A stretch of DNA of 64,000 nt from NCBI RefSeq assembly GCF_002483205.1, contig NZ_DLHM01000003.1, forward strand, positions 124,001-188,000. Reading direction: 5' to 3'. The stretch comes from Flavihumibacter sp. UBA7668 (lineage in GTDB: Bacteria; Bacteroidota; Bacteroidia; Chitinophagales; Chitinophagaceae). Position 1 is the first letter of the stretch, and every line of letters starts with the position of its first letter. Positions 8,366 through 17,240 of this stretch are shown piece by piece. Made by a program: the position numbers and the translations under genes. The notes under the pieces are model-generated. The model worked only from the letters and a program-made list of their open reading frames with translations, did no database searches and had not been told where the DNA came from.

Positions 8366-9103
8366 ATGGATGGACTGATACTTTTTTATGGATTGTTATT
8401 TGTTGTTGCCTTCTTATATGCATCGGTAGGCCATGGTGGAGCAAGCGGGTATCTTGCTCTGATGGCTATTTATGGATTTGCTCCGGAAGTAATGAAACCA
8501 ACTGCACTTCTTTTGAATCTTTTTGTTTCCCTGATGGCATTTCTGCAGTTCTACAGGGGCCGCCATTTCAACTGGAAAATCTTTCTTCCACTTGCCCTTG
8601 CCTCTATTCCGCTGGCATATATAGGAGGTACGATGGGATTGGAAAGCAGTTTATATAAAAAAATACTGGGGTTCCTCTTATTGTTTCCAGTGGCCAGGTT
8701 TTTCTTTGTGAGGCAGGAAGAGGATCCAGACATTAAGCCATCCAATGTCGCCGGATCTGTTGCAATTGGTGCCGGAATCGGATTTCTTTCCGGTTTAATC
8801 GGCATTGGTGGGGGAATTATTCTATCTCCAATCCTTCTTTTGTTAAAATGGGCAGATCAAAAACAGACAGCAGCCATCAGTGCGCTCTTCATTTTTGTAA
8901 ATTCGTTGTCGGGTTTAACCGGTCAGCTATCAAAAGGAATTCAATTTAGTCCCGAAATGGTGGGTATGGTATTGATTGCATTTGCCGGTGGCTGTATTGG
9001 TGCCTGGCTGGGTTCCTTGAAATTTCGGCAGGCTGTATTGAAAAATATTCTGGCTGCCGTTTTAAGTCTGGCTTCCTTTAAATTATTATTTACCAACGCA
9101 TGA
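8366..9103 (+). CDS. TauE/SafE-family sulfite/anion exporter
   Basis: A 245-residue integral membrane protein with about eight hydrophobic segments. Each half starts with a glycine-rich motif (near 18-30 and 130-145, the latter G-F-L-S-G-L-I-G-I-G-G-G), the internal duplication of the TauE/SafE family. Family members move sulfite, sulfonates or other organosulfur anions across the inner membrane. It overlaps moaD by 4 nt and sits between moeA and the sulfur-transfer genes moaD and moeB, so a link to sulfur or molybdate handling is likely but not proven. Confidence 0.88.
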   Translation: MDGLILFYGLLFVVAFLYASVGHGGASGYLALMAIYGFAPEVMKPTALLLNLFVSLMAFLQFYRGRHFNWKIFLPLALASIPLAYIGGTMGLESSLYKKILGFLLLFPVARFFFVRQEEDPDIKPSNVAGSVAIGAGIGFLSGLIGIGGGIILSPILLLLKWADQKQTAAISALFIFVNSLSGLTGQLSKGIQFSPEMVGMVLIAFAGGCIGAWLGSLKFRQAVLKNILAAVLSLASFKLLFTNA

Positions 9104-9342
9104 GTCAACAGGAATTAAACATACAGGTATTTGGCCAACTTGCTGAAATCATTGGAGGCTCAAGTATTATAATTCCCTTCATTGAAACTACAGGTGAGTT
9201 AAAGAACCGCCTCCTGCAAACCTATCCGGCGTTACAAAACAACAGGTTTGTAATCGCTGTAGATAAAAAAATTCAGTCCAATAATGCGACTATTGCTCCA
9301 GGAGCAAGTTTGGCTTTATTACCACCTTTTTCCGGAGGATGA
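9100..9342 (+). CDS. moaD: Molybdopterin synthase sulfur carrier subunit
   Basis: This small ubiquitin-like protein of 80 residues ends in P-F-S-G-G. The terminal Gly-Gly is adenylated by MoeB and converted to the thiocarboxylate that supplies sulfur to molybdopterin synthase. It overlaps its neighbours on both sides by 4 nt, consistent with coupled translation with the MoeB-like protein that activates it. Confidence 0.93.
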   Translation: MSQQELNIQVFGQLAEIIGGSSIIIPFIETTGELKNRLLQTYPALQNNRFVIAVDKKIQSNNATIAPGASLALLPPFSGG

Positions 9343-10469
9343 AAACGAATAATCAACATATCAATAACCGCTACCAACGGCAGATAATTCTAAAAGGCTT
9401 TGGTCAGGAAGGGCAGGAAAAATTAGCCGGAGCCCGTATATTGGTAATTGGTGCGGGTGGTTTGGGATGTCCTGCTTTGCTTTATCTGGCAGCTGCCGGA
9501 ATTGGAACAATTGGTATTGTGGATTTTGACCTAATTCAGGAAAGCAATTTACACAGACAGGTATTATTTAATGAAGCGGATTTAGGCCATTTGAAAGTTT
9601 CTATAGCAGCGCAGGAATTGAGGAAAAGAAATTCGGAAATCAATATACATGAATATCCCATTCGGTTGGAGCCGGGGAACTGTTTATCCATATTGGAAAA
9701 ATATGATTTCATACTTGATGGAACCGATAATTTTTCTACCCGCTACATGATTAATGATGCCTGTGTGCTGTTGAAAAAACCACTGATTATGGGAGCGATA
9801 TCACAATTTGAAGGGCAGGTTGCGGTTTTGAATGCAGTTGATGAAAAATCCGTTAACTATCGGGATATTTTTCCGGAACCACCCCAAAGCGGAGAGGTAT
9901 TGAACTGTGCGGAAGCTGGAGTATTGGGGGTTTTACCAGGCATAATAGGTGTTCAAATGGCGAATGAAGTCATCAAATTAATTACCGGAATCGGATCCCC
10001 CCTGGTGAATCAGTTATATACCTATGATGCACTGACCAATAACTCACAGGTATTCGAATTAACAAAACAACCAGCCGCAGCAGAACTTCTACCTGCAACA
10101 AGAGAGGCATTTGAACAGACAGATTACGAGTGGTTATGTGGTGAAAAAAAAGGTATTGAAGAACTGGATATAAATCAGTTTTATACCCTCCTTCAGCTAG
10201 CCAAACTTCAGATAATTGATGTTCGGGAATATGGCGAAACGCCCATCCCCACCGACTTTGAATATATCCAGATTCCGTTGAGTGAATTGAAAAACAGACT
10301 GTCCGAAATAGATTCACCAACCGTAATAGTTTTTTGCCAATCCGGAATACGAAGTAAAAAAGCAGGAGAATTAATAAAGAATAAACATTCAGATTTGGTG
10401 AAAATATACAATTTATCAGGCGGGATGAACAAATGGACTTCTTTTAAACAAGAGAAAAATGCAAGCTAA
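9339..10469 (+). CDS. moeB: MoeB-like adenylyltransferase fused to a rhodanese domain
   Basis: The N-terminal domain (about 1-250) is an E1-like ThiF/MoeB fold with G-A-G-G-L-G at 38-43, V-D-F-D at 61-64, R-Q-V-L-F, and the conserved cysteine C190 in N-C-A-E-A-G-V-L-G. The C-terminal rhodanese domain (about 270-376) has the active-site loop C-Q-S-G-I-R-S with Cys333. One protein can thus both adenylate the MoaD tail and deliver sulfur. The two CxxC zinc pairs of E. coli MoeB are absent (NYRD where the first pair would be). The rhodanese fusion makes a dedicated MoaD activator the best reading, but ThiS activation is also possible. Confidence 0.9.
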   Translation: MKTNNQHINNRYQRQIILKGFGQEGQEKLAGARILVIGAGGLGCPALLYLAAAGIGTIGIVDFDLIQESNLHRQVLFNEADLGHLKVSIAAQELRKRNSEINIHEYPIRLEPGNCLSILEKYDFILDGTDNFSTRYMINDACVLLKKPLIMGAISQFEGQVAVLNAVDEKSVNYRDIFPEPPQSGEVLNCAEAGVLGVLPGIIGVQMANEVIKLITGIGSPLVNQLYTYDALTNNSQVFELTKQPAAAELLPATREAFEQTDYEWLCGEKKGIEELDINQFYTLLQLAKLQIIDVREYGETPIPTDFEYIQIPLSELKNRLSEIDSPTVIVFCQSGIRSKKAGELIKNKHSDLVKIYNLSGGMNKWTSFKQEKNAS

Positions 10470-10902
10470 AGAACCTAAAAACATCTTTATTCAGGGAGCA
10501 ATCCAGCCCGGATTTATTGCTGAACAAATCCAAAAACACCAGACTAAAACTTCCATTGGCGGACATAGTATTTTTCTTGGCCAGGTTAGAGCAGATACCA
10601 TTGACGGAAAATTGGTTACAGGCATCGAATACAGCAGTTATGAACCTATGGCCCTTGAAAAAATGATGGAAATCCGAGAATCAATTTTTTCAAAATATAA
10701 ATTGACCTGTGCCCATATATATCATAGTCTGGGTATTGTTCCAACAGGTGAAATCTGCTTGTTTGTATTTATTTCTGCACCACATCGTAAATCAGCCATC
10801 GAAGCCTGTGCTGAATTGGTAGAAAAGATAAAAGCCGAGCTTCCGGTATGGGGAAAAGAATTATTGGGAGAAGAAGGTCATCAATGGAAAGTAAATAAAT
10901 AA
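10459..10902 (+). CDS. moaE: Molybdopterin synthase catalytic subunit
   Basis: MoaE transfers sulfur from thiocarboxylated MoaD to precursor Z, forming the dithiolene of molybdopterin. The 147-residue protein has the family blocks G-I-E-Y-S-S-Y-E-P-M-A, H-R-x-G-type (here H-S-L-G-I-V-P-T-G-E) and the C-terminal P-V-W-G-K-E with the catalytic lysine, followed by a conserved W-K. It overlaps the moeB end by 11 nt. Confidence 0.94.
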   Translation: MQAKEPKNIFIQGAIQPGFIAEQIQKHQTKTSIGGHSIFLGQVRADTIDGKLVTGIEYSSYEPMALEKMMEIRESIFSKYKLTCAHIYHSLGIVPTGEICLFVFISAPHRKSAIEACAELVEKIKAELPVWGKELLGEEGHQWKVNK

Positions 10903-10904
10903 GC

Positions 10905-11819
10905 ATGGTTTCGATAACACATAAATCAACGACTCTTAGAAAAGCAATAGCAACTGCATTGGTAACTGTTTCAAAAGAAACAACCATTGTAGCTATCCGC
11001 AACCGAACAGTTCCAAAGGGGGATATTTTTGAATTCTCGCGGGCAGCAGGATTATTGGCCATCAAAAAAACAAGCGATTTGATTCCGGATTGTCATCCAT
11101 TACCAATTGAGTATGCTGGAATCAATTATGAAATAGACGGACTTTCCATTTTAATTCGTGTGGAAGTTCACACAATATATAAAACAGGTGTGGAAGTGGA
11201 AGCCATGCACGGCGCTTCCCTGGTAGCATTGACTATTTATGATATGTTGAAACCTATTGACAAAGGGGTTGAGATCAGTCACATTCGACTGGAGGAAAAG
11301 AAAGGTGGGAAAACTGATCTTCGTTACGAATTGGCAAGCGAATTAAAAACTGCAGTAATAATTTGTTCAGATAGTATTTCAGCAGGAATAAACAAGGATT
11401 TTACCGGAGAATTGATAATTGATAAATTGGCAGGTTTTGGCATTCAGCCACAAAAAATATCTACCATCGCCGATGATTTTGAAAGCATTCAGGCTATGGC
11501 AAAGGAACTGTCGAATGCTGGTTTTCAGCTTGTCTTATTTTCCGGAGGCACAGGATTATCTCCCAGAGATATCACACCGGATGCTATAGCACCCCTCCTT
11601 GACAAAGAAATTCCGGGCATTATGGAAACCGCCCGTAGCTATGGACAACAACGCATGCCCTATGCCATGTTATCCAGAGGAATTGCAGGATTTATAGGAG
11701 ATATGTTGGTACTGACCTTACCTGGTTCACCATCTGGCGCTACGGAATCCATGGATGCCTTATTTCCGTCTGTGCTTCACGTATTTAAAGTGAAGGAAGG
11801 AAAGCGGCATGACCAATAG
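10905..11819 (+). CDS. moaCB: Bifunctional MoaC-MoaB/MogA fusion
   Basis: Residues 1 to about 147 are cyclic pyranopterin monophosphate synthase (MoaC), with C-H-P-L-P, V-x-T-x-x-K-T-G-V-E-V-E-A and Y-D-M-L-K. Residues about 150-304 are a MoaB/MogA molybdopterin adenylyltransferase, with S-G-G-T-G-L-S-P-R-D and L-P-G-S-P-S-G. Step 2 and the adenylation step of the pathway are therefore on one chain. Such moaCB fusions are known in Bacteroidota. It closes the operon. Its stop codon directly abuts the stop of the convergent DUF5916 gene, with no room for an intergenic terminator. Confidence 0.94.
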   Translation: MVSITHKSTTLRKAIATALVTVSKETTIVAIRNRTVPKGDIFEFSRAAGLLAIKKTSDLIPDCHPLPIEYAGINYEIDGLSILIRVEVHTIYKTGVEVEAMHGASLVALTIYDMLKPIDKGVEISHIRLEEKKGGKTDLRYELASELKTAVIICSDSISAGINKDFTGELIIDKLAGFGIQPQKISTIADDFESIQAMAKELSNAGFQLVLFSGGTGLSPRDITPDAIAPLLDKEIPGIMETARSYGQQRMPYAMLSRGIAGFIGDMLVLTLPGSPSGATESMDALFPSVLHVFKVKEGKRHDQ

Positions 11820-14003
11820 TTACAAACTAAACCAGTAGGTAAATTTTGCAACTAGTGCCCGATTTTTGACAGACATGTATTCAGGCAGGTAATTGTCTGT
11901 ATAAACAATAAAAAAATCAGAGGCAGGTTTGTATCTCCATTGCAGCCGGGTATTCAGGTTTACATTTTTAGTCTGTTCATTATATTGACCAAATGCTGTA
12001 AAATAAAAGGTATTGGTCAGCGTAATATCAACCCGCGGTCCAACCAGCCAAAAACTTCGCCTGCCCCAGGTTCCGGGAATCCGTATATCATTGTAGGTGC
12101 TGCTCATGGTAATACCAACATGCGGCTGGAAACGATAACCGAATTCGCTGGTAAGCTGCAATCTGGTTCCCTCATTATAATAACCTCCATACCGGATATT
12201 GGCTGCATAGGTAAAAAGGCTTTTGGGTTTGGATATATATTCAATATAGGCAGTAGAGAAACGATGCTTTGTGCCTGTAGCCAATGAATCAGATCCTGTA
12301 TTGGTTGGATCAAAAGGCATCAGCAATTCAATATAGGCGTTGGATAAAAAGGCATTTAAGACGGACTGGTTTCGGAAGGTTGTTCGATAGGTCAGACTGT
12401 GCTCATAGTCAGTTTTTCGAAATTGCTCATTGGCATAAAAAACAGTCTGCAATAACGGCCCATGGCTTAGCACCACTGATTTTTTCGGAAAGAAAAGAAA
12501 ACCCGCCTGCGGATTTATTTTCACATAACCCGTTCGAGGCACATAACCAACTTCTGCCAGGAAATCTTTCCCCACATATTCATGCTGCCAGGACAGCAAT
12601 AATTTACGACTGGTATAATTCAGGTTTGCTGCCTGGGTTATGGAACGCGGACCACTACCCGGACTAAAGGATTTCAATACCATTGCTTTACCTGTCCAGT
12701 AATTTCCCGGAGATGCCAGGTTATATTCGAAGCCGACTGTACGGTTGTATTGTTTGTGTTCTGGTGTAACCGGATCTTTATCCGGCACATACCTGAGGGA
12801 TTGTTTATTAACAAAAAGAAACCCAATATTCGATCTTGAAAACACCTTTCGCTGCAGGGAAACAACGGCAAAATTCTGGGTTGGCAGATCACGATCTCCA
12901 ACGGATTTGGTTTGCATATCCATCACTCCTATCCGCCAGTCCTTGTTCAATTTTCCACTTAGTCTGGCACCAAACTGAATGGGCACGTTAAGGCCAATTC
13001 TGCGAGAGAAGAAGGGCCGGATATTGGCATAACCGAAGTTCCCGAATATATCCGCATTCTCCAGAAAAAACTGTCTTCGCTCCGGAAAAAACAATTCAAA
13101 GCGATCCAGGTTAGTGACCTGACGATCCACTTCAACCTGGGAAAAATCGGGGTTTACAGTGAGGTCAAGATTTAATGAAGAAGTAATGCTGATTTTGGCA
13201 TCCGCACCAATTTCTTTTCTGAATTCCGTTGGACTTCCTTTGTCGTAATCTTTGGAAATACCACCGAGCATGTATGGAATAAGTGAAATATTGGATCCGG
13301 TTGAAGGGGGAGGCGCATCCCAATTAAGGTTTCCCGTATAGGCCAGAGAAACGGTAGGAAACTGGCGTGGCACTGGAGCCCAGGAAGATTTTTCAAAGGT
13401 TTTCAAATCATTCCTGCTAAAATTTATTCCCCAGCTGGTCATACCTTCTTTATACCGGATCGATTTAAAAGGAACAGCTGCTTCAAATACCCAACGATCT
13501 TCATAGTTCACTACTTTGGAAATCCATTTATGGTCCCAGCTCAAGTCCATCTTTCCGCCTTCATAAATAAACCCGTCCCATTGTGCTCCGGCCGCATTGG
13601 CACCAAAGGAAAAGCCACTGGTTTTATCTTCAAAGGGGTCGAAGAAAAAAAGAAAATTATCATTTTTCTGGAAAGCAAAATCCCTACGCAATGATTCCAC
13701 CACATAGTCACCGGCAGCCCCATGATAACAGGTTGCTATCAGGTATAGAAACTGATCATCGTACGCCATACGAACTTCTGTTTTCACATTGGCGATGCTG
13801 GTATCCATGGGCAGTACCATGAAAAAATCTCTTGCCACATCCGCCATTTCCCATGCTGGATCATTCAAAAGGCCATCAACCTTAACGGCTGAATTGGTTT
13901 TCTGAATAGCTAAATTATACTGATTGTTGACTTTCTGTGCTGCTACTGAACTGGTAAGAAATAGTATGCTGCAAAGAACCAGGAGCCTCCTTAAAAATTT
14001 CAT
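11820..14003 (-). CDS. DUF5916 outer-membrane protein with CBM9-like N-domain
   Basis: The 727-residue product has an N-terminal signal peptide ending near S-V-A-A-Q, a CBM9-like beta-sandwich at about residues 35-220 (V-D-G-L-L-N-D-P-A-W and later F-E-A-A-V-P-F) and a long C-terminal DUF5916 region rich in alternating aromatic strands that ends in F-T-Y-W-F-S-L, as barrels do. The family is widespread in Bacteroidota and its function is not established. The CBM9-like domain suggests carbohydrate or ligand contact at the cell surface, which is inference. Confidence 0.88.
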   Translation of the reverse strand: MKFLRRLLVLCSILFLTSSVAAQKVNNQYNLAIQKTNSAVKVDGLLNDPAWEMADVARDFFMVLPMDTSIANVKTEVRMAYDDQFLYLIATCYHGAAGDYVVESLRRDFAFQKNDNFLFFFDPFEDKTSGFSFGANAAGAQWDGFIYEGGKMDLSWDHKWISKVVNYEDRWVFEAAVPFKSIRYKEGMTSWGINFSRNDLKTFEKSSWAPVPRQFPTVSLAYTGNLNWDAPPPSTGSNISLIPYMLGGISKDYDKGSPTEFRKEIGADAKISITSSLNLDLTVNPDFSQVEVDRQVTNLDRFELFFPERRQFFLENADIFGNFGYANIRPFFSRRIGLNVPIQFGARLSGKLNKDWRIGVMDMQTKSVGDRDLPTQNFAVVSLQRKVFSRSNIGFLFVNKQSLRYVPDKDPVTPEHKQYNRTVGFEYNLASPGNYWTGKAMVLKSFSPGSGPRSITQAANLNYTSRKLLLSWQHEYVGKDFLAEVGYVPRTGYVKINPQAGFLFFPKKSVVLSHGPLLQTVFYANEQFRKTDYEHSLTYRTTFRNQSVLNAFLSNAYIELLMPFDPTNTGSDSLATGTKHRFSTAYIEYISKPKSLFTYAANIRYGGYYNEGTRLQLTSEFGYRFQPHVGITMSSTYNDIRIPGTWGRRSFWLVGPRVDITLTNTFYFTAFGQYNEQTKNVNLNTRLQWRYKPASDFFIVYTDNYLPEYMSVKNRALVAKFTYWFSL

Positions 14004-14076
14004 GCCCGAATGCTATTAATCAATGAACAGGGTTTCTGTATGTGTTGCAGCGTTTGTCTAAATTAACACAAAATGG

Positions 14077-14679
14077 CTAATTCAGCTTCATCAATTCAGT
14101 CATTTGAAGAATTTCATGCCGATGGCTATGATAATTATCCAGCTTATTCAGCAGTTCTACCAGTATAGTTCGCTCCTCCAACGATAGCACCTGCAGGGCA
14201 TCTTCCATACTGTTCATGGAATAAAACGTATGTAAAATCAATTTCTTCCCTTTTGCACTGATTGAGATGATACTGCTTCTGGCATCTCCCGGGTGTTTTT
14301 TTTCCAATATCAAACCAGACTTTTTCATCCGTTTCAATAATTCACTTCCGGTAGGGATTTCTATCAGACATTGTTTAAGCAGCACAGTTTTGGGAACATC
14401 CTGAATAAATAACAAACTTGCCAGCACTACTAATTCATCTTCACTGATGCCCGCGTTTTTTAAAAATGGTTTGGTCAAAAAATGCAGGAAACGCTGCAGC
14501 CGGCCTACCAGTATTGCAGACTGAATAGTTAATTCACCAGGTTCCAGATCAGCTTGAAAAGGAACTGTATCCAGTTGCACGCCCTCACCTTTTCTTATCA
14601 GCCAGATACCAAAATCCTGCGCTGTCGGATTATTTTGCCCCTGTAGGTATTCAGTCCATAAATTACTGATGCTAGCCAT
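14077..14679 (-). CDS. MarR-family transcriptional regulator
   Basis: The 200-residue protein has a winged-helix core: a helix-turn-helix around residues 95-150 (P-K-T-V-L-L-K-Q-C-L-I-E-I-P-T-G-S-E-L-L-K-R) followed by the wing with the D-A-R-S-S-I-I-S-I-S MarR signature and G-K-K-L-I. It is transcribed divergently from the TonB receptor at 14776 across a 96-bp gap that contains a perfect 12-bp palindrome. Autorepression and control of the receptor are the simplest inference. Confidence 0.85.
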   Translation of the reverse strand: MASISNLWTEYLQGQNNPTAQDFGIWLIRKGEGVQLDTVPFQADLEPGELTIQSAILVGRLQRFLHFLTKPFLKNAGISEDELVVLASLLFIQDVPKTVLLKQCLIEIPTGSELLKRMKKSGLILEKKHPGDARSSIISISAKGKKLILHTFYSMNSMEDALQVLSLEERTILVELLNKLDNYHSHRHEILQMTELMKLN

Positions 14680-14718
14680 TCCTAAATTTACTATTATTTT
14701 TGCATTGAATTATTTTAT

Positions 14719-14730
14719 TTCAATATTGAA
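14719..14730. promoter_or_regulatory. Candidate MarR operator palindrome
   Basis: TTCAATATTGAA is a perfect 12-bp palindrome placed centrally between the divergent MarR and TonB-receptor genes. A second ATTGAAT half-site lies just upstream (from 14704), giving two ATTGAA/TTCAAT pairs. MarR dimers typically bind AT-rich palindromes of this size. Assignment is by position only. Confidence 0.45.
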
Positions 14731-14775
14731 CTTTAAACCTTTTTGGTTGTTGTTAAATTTTAACCTCCATCCAAT

Positions 14776-17229
14776 ATGAATAAATCAAGCGGTTATATTA
14801 CTAGAATTTTGGTATTACTGGCTGTATTTTACACTCAGGCAATAATAGCCCAGAACACCGGGAGCATTAGTGGTACAATTTTGGACAGAAATACGCAGAA
14901 ACCAATTGCCGGAGCATCTGTGCTGGTAATCTCTACTACGATAGGCACAAGTTCCGATTCCATCGGCAGATTCAGAATAACAGGCATACCTGCAGGTTCC
15001 TATACGCTGCAGCTATCTTTTTTGGGGTATGCGGGTAAAAACATCAACAATGTGGTAATAACATCTGGGAATGAAAACAACCTGACCATCGAATTAGAAC
15101 CCTCCGGTAAAGAATTAAGCGAAGTGCTTGTTACCGGAAAAAAAGCAAGTGCAAGAGCTACAAGCCTGGAAAGTCCGCTTAGCATCCAACGACTCACAAC
15201 GGAAGAAATAAAAGCCAATCCGGGAGGAAATTTTGATATAAGCAGGGTTATTCAATCGCTTCCGGGAGTAGGCGGTGGTGCCGGAGGTGGTGGTTTTAGG
15301 AACGATATCATTATTCGTGGAGGAGCACCCAGTGAAAATGTGTTCTATCTTGATGGAATTGAAGTTCCTTTAATCAATCATTTTGGCACACAGGGCAGTG
15401 GTGGCGGGCCTCAGGGTATATTAAATGTGAGTTTTATTGAGGAGGTGAAATTGAGCAGTTCCGCTTTTGATGCCCGTTATGATAATGCACTAAGCAGTGT
15501 TTTCCAGTTTAAACAAAAAAATGGAAATCCAAATCGGTTGCAAGGCAATGTTCGATTGAGTGCTACCGAACTGGCTGCTACACTTGATGGTCCTCTTAGT
15601 CCCAAAACCAGTTTTTTAGTGAGTGCCCGCCGAAGTTATCTGCAATTATTGTTTCAGCTAATTGATTTACCCATCCGGCCGAATTATTGGGATTTTCAAT
15701 TTAAGACTACAACCCGGATCAATAATAAAACTACCCTGCAGGTATTGGGGATTGGCGCCATCGATGAATTTCGTTTTGCTGCACCCAAAGAAGCTACCCC
15801 TGAAAAATTATATGCAGTCAATAGTAGTCCTTTGATTAACCAATGGAATTATACAGTGGGAGCAAGTATCAAGCGATTGACGAATCGCGGATTCTGGAAC
15901 CTGGCTATCAGCCGAAATACCCTGAATAACAAAGCTGATAAATACCTTGATAATGAGGAGCCTTCAGAAACTACCAGAACCTTTCTCATAAATAGTAGGG
16001 AAACAGAGAACAAGCTGCGTTTCGACCAGACAGTTAATGTGGACAAATGGAAATTCACCTATGGTGCATCTGCCCAGTATGCGCAGTTCTCGAATGATTT
16101 TTTCCAGCAATTTCGACCTGAATTACGGGATGAGCAGGGAACTCTGATTCAACCGGCAGTTGAGTTGCGCTCTGATAATGCGCTGAATTTCCTGCGTTAT
16201 GGTGCCTTTATTCAAAGCGGACGAAAAATCCTGAATGATCGCCTTGCAATTAGTGCAGGCATCCGTTTAGATGGAAATTCTGCAAAAAACGGCGTAGCTA
16301 ATCCGTTTAAACAGTTCAGTCCACGGATAAGTGCCAGTTATGCCATTTCTGATCAATGGAATTTCAGCACCAGCTATGGCATTTATTACCGACTACCCAG
16401 TTATACCCAAATGGCTTTTGAGCAACTTAATACCGGACAATCAAATCCGGGTGAATATATTAGAAGTAGTCATATGGTAGCTGGATTTGAATGGCTTCCT
16501 TCATCTAATACAAGGTTTACACTGGAAGGGTTTTATAAGAGATACGGCAATTATCCGGTTAGCATTCTTGACGGAATCAGTCTGGCTAATAAAGGAACCG
16601 AATTCGGTGCCATTGGAAATGAACCCATTCGGCAGGATGGAAAAGGTCGGGTATTCGGAGTGGAATTCTTTGCGCAACAAAAATTAAGCAAACGTTTCTT
16701 TGGAGTTTTAAGTTATACGTTTTTCAAAACGGAATTCACCGGTCTGAATCAGGAATGGATTCGGGCCAGCTGGGACAATCGTCATCTTTTCAGTTTAACA
16801 GCAGGCTATAAATTGAAAAGAAACTGGGAAATCGGACTAAAATTCCGTTATCAGGGAGCCGCACCCTATACTCCATTTGATTTAAATGCGAGTCAGCTAA
16901 ATTATCTTACTCTGGGAAATGGTGTATTTGATTTCAGCCGCACCAACACCCTTGAATTGCCTGCATTTCATGCCAGTGATCTACGGGTTGATAAAAAGTG
17001 GAATTATCGAAGATTTACATTGGATTTATACCTCGATATCCAAAATTGGTACAATTCTAAAAATCCAGGAGTACCACAATATACCTTTCGCCGTACAGCA
17101 GACAATACTGCATTTCAGACAACAGACGGACAACCGATTCAGCAGAATGGTTCCAATGCCATTCCATTTATCCTGGCGAATAATGACGGAAGCTTATTAC
17201 CAACGATAGGATTTATTGTAGAATTTTAA
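14776..17229 (+). CDS. TonB-dependent receptor with CarboxypepD_reg-like N-domain
   Basis: An 817-residue outer-membrane receptor. The signal peptide ends near I-I-A-Q (residue about 26). A carboxypeptidase-regulatory-like beta-sandwich follows (G-T-I-L-D-R-N-T-Q-K-P-I-A-G-A-S-V). The plug (about 120-230) has S-L-P-G-V-G and D-I-I-I-R-G-G-A-P-S-E-N-V-F-Y-L-D-G, and then the 22-strand barrel. No SusD-like partner is adjacent, so this is not a standard polysaccharide-utilisation pair. Divergence from a MarR regulator suggests inducible uptake of an unidentified ligand. Confidence 0.92.
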   Translation: MNKSSGYITRILVLLAVFYTQAIIAQNTGSISGTILDRNTQKPIAGASVLVISTTIGTSSDSIGRFRITGIPAGSYTLQLSFLGYAGKNINNVVITSGNENNLTIELEPSGKELSEVLVTGKKASARATSLESPLSIQRLTTEEIKANPGGNFDISRVIQSLPGVGGGAGGGGFRNDIIIRGGAPSENVFYLDGIEVPLINHFGTQGSGGGPQGILNVSFIEEVKLSSSAFDARYDNALSSVFQFKQKNGNPNRLQGNVRLSATELAATLDGPLSPKTSFLVSARRSYLQLLFQLIDLPIRPNYWDFQFKTTTRINNKTTLQVLGIGAIDEFRFAAPKEATPEKLYAVNSSPLINQWNYTVGASIKRLTNRGFWNLAISRNTLNNKADKYLDNEEPSETTRTFLINSRETENKLRFDQTVNVDKWKFTYGASAQYAQFSNDFFQQFRPELRDEQGTLIQPAVELRSDNALNFLRYGAFIQSGRKILNDRLAISAGIRLDGNSAKNGVANPFKQFSPRISASYAISDQWNFSTSYGIYYRLPSYTQMAFEQLNTGQSNPGEYIRSSHMVAGFEWLPSSNTRFTLEGFYKRYGNYPVSILDGISLANKGTEFGAIGNEPIRQDGKGRVFGVEFFAQQKLSKRFFGVLSYTFFKTEFTGLNQEWIRASWDNRHLFSLTAGYKLKRNWEIGLKFRYQGAAPYTPFDLNASQLNYLTLGNGVFDFSRTNTLELPAFHASDLRVDKKWNYRRFTLDLYLDIQNWYNSKNPGVPQYTFRRTADNTAFQTTDGQPIQQNGSNAIPFILANNDGSLLPTIGFIVEF

Positions 17230-17240
17230 TAAGTTGATTT

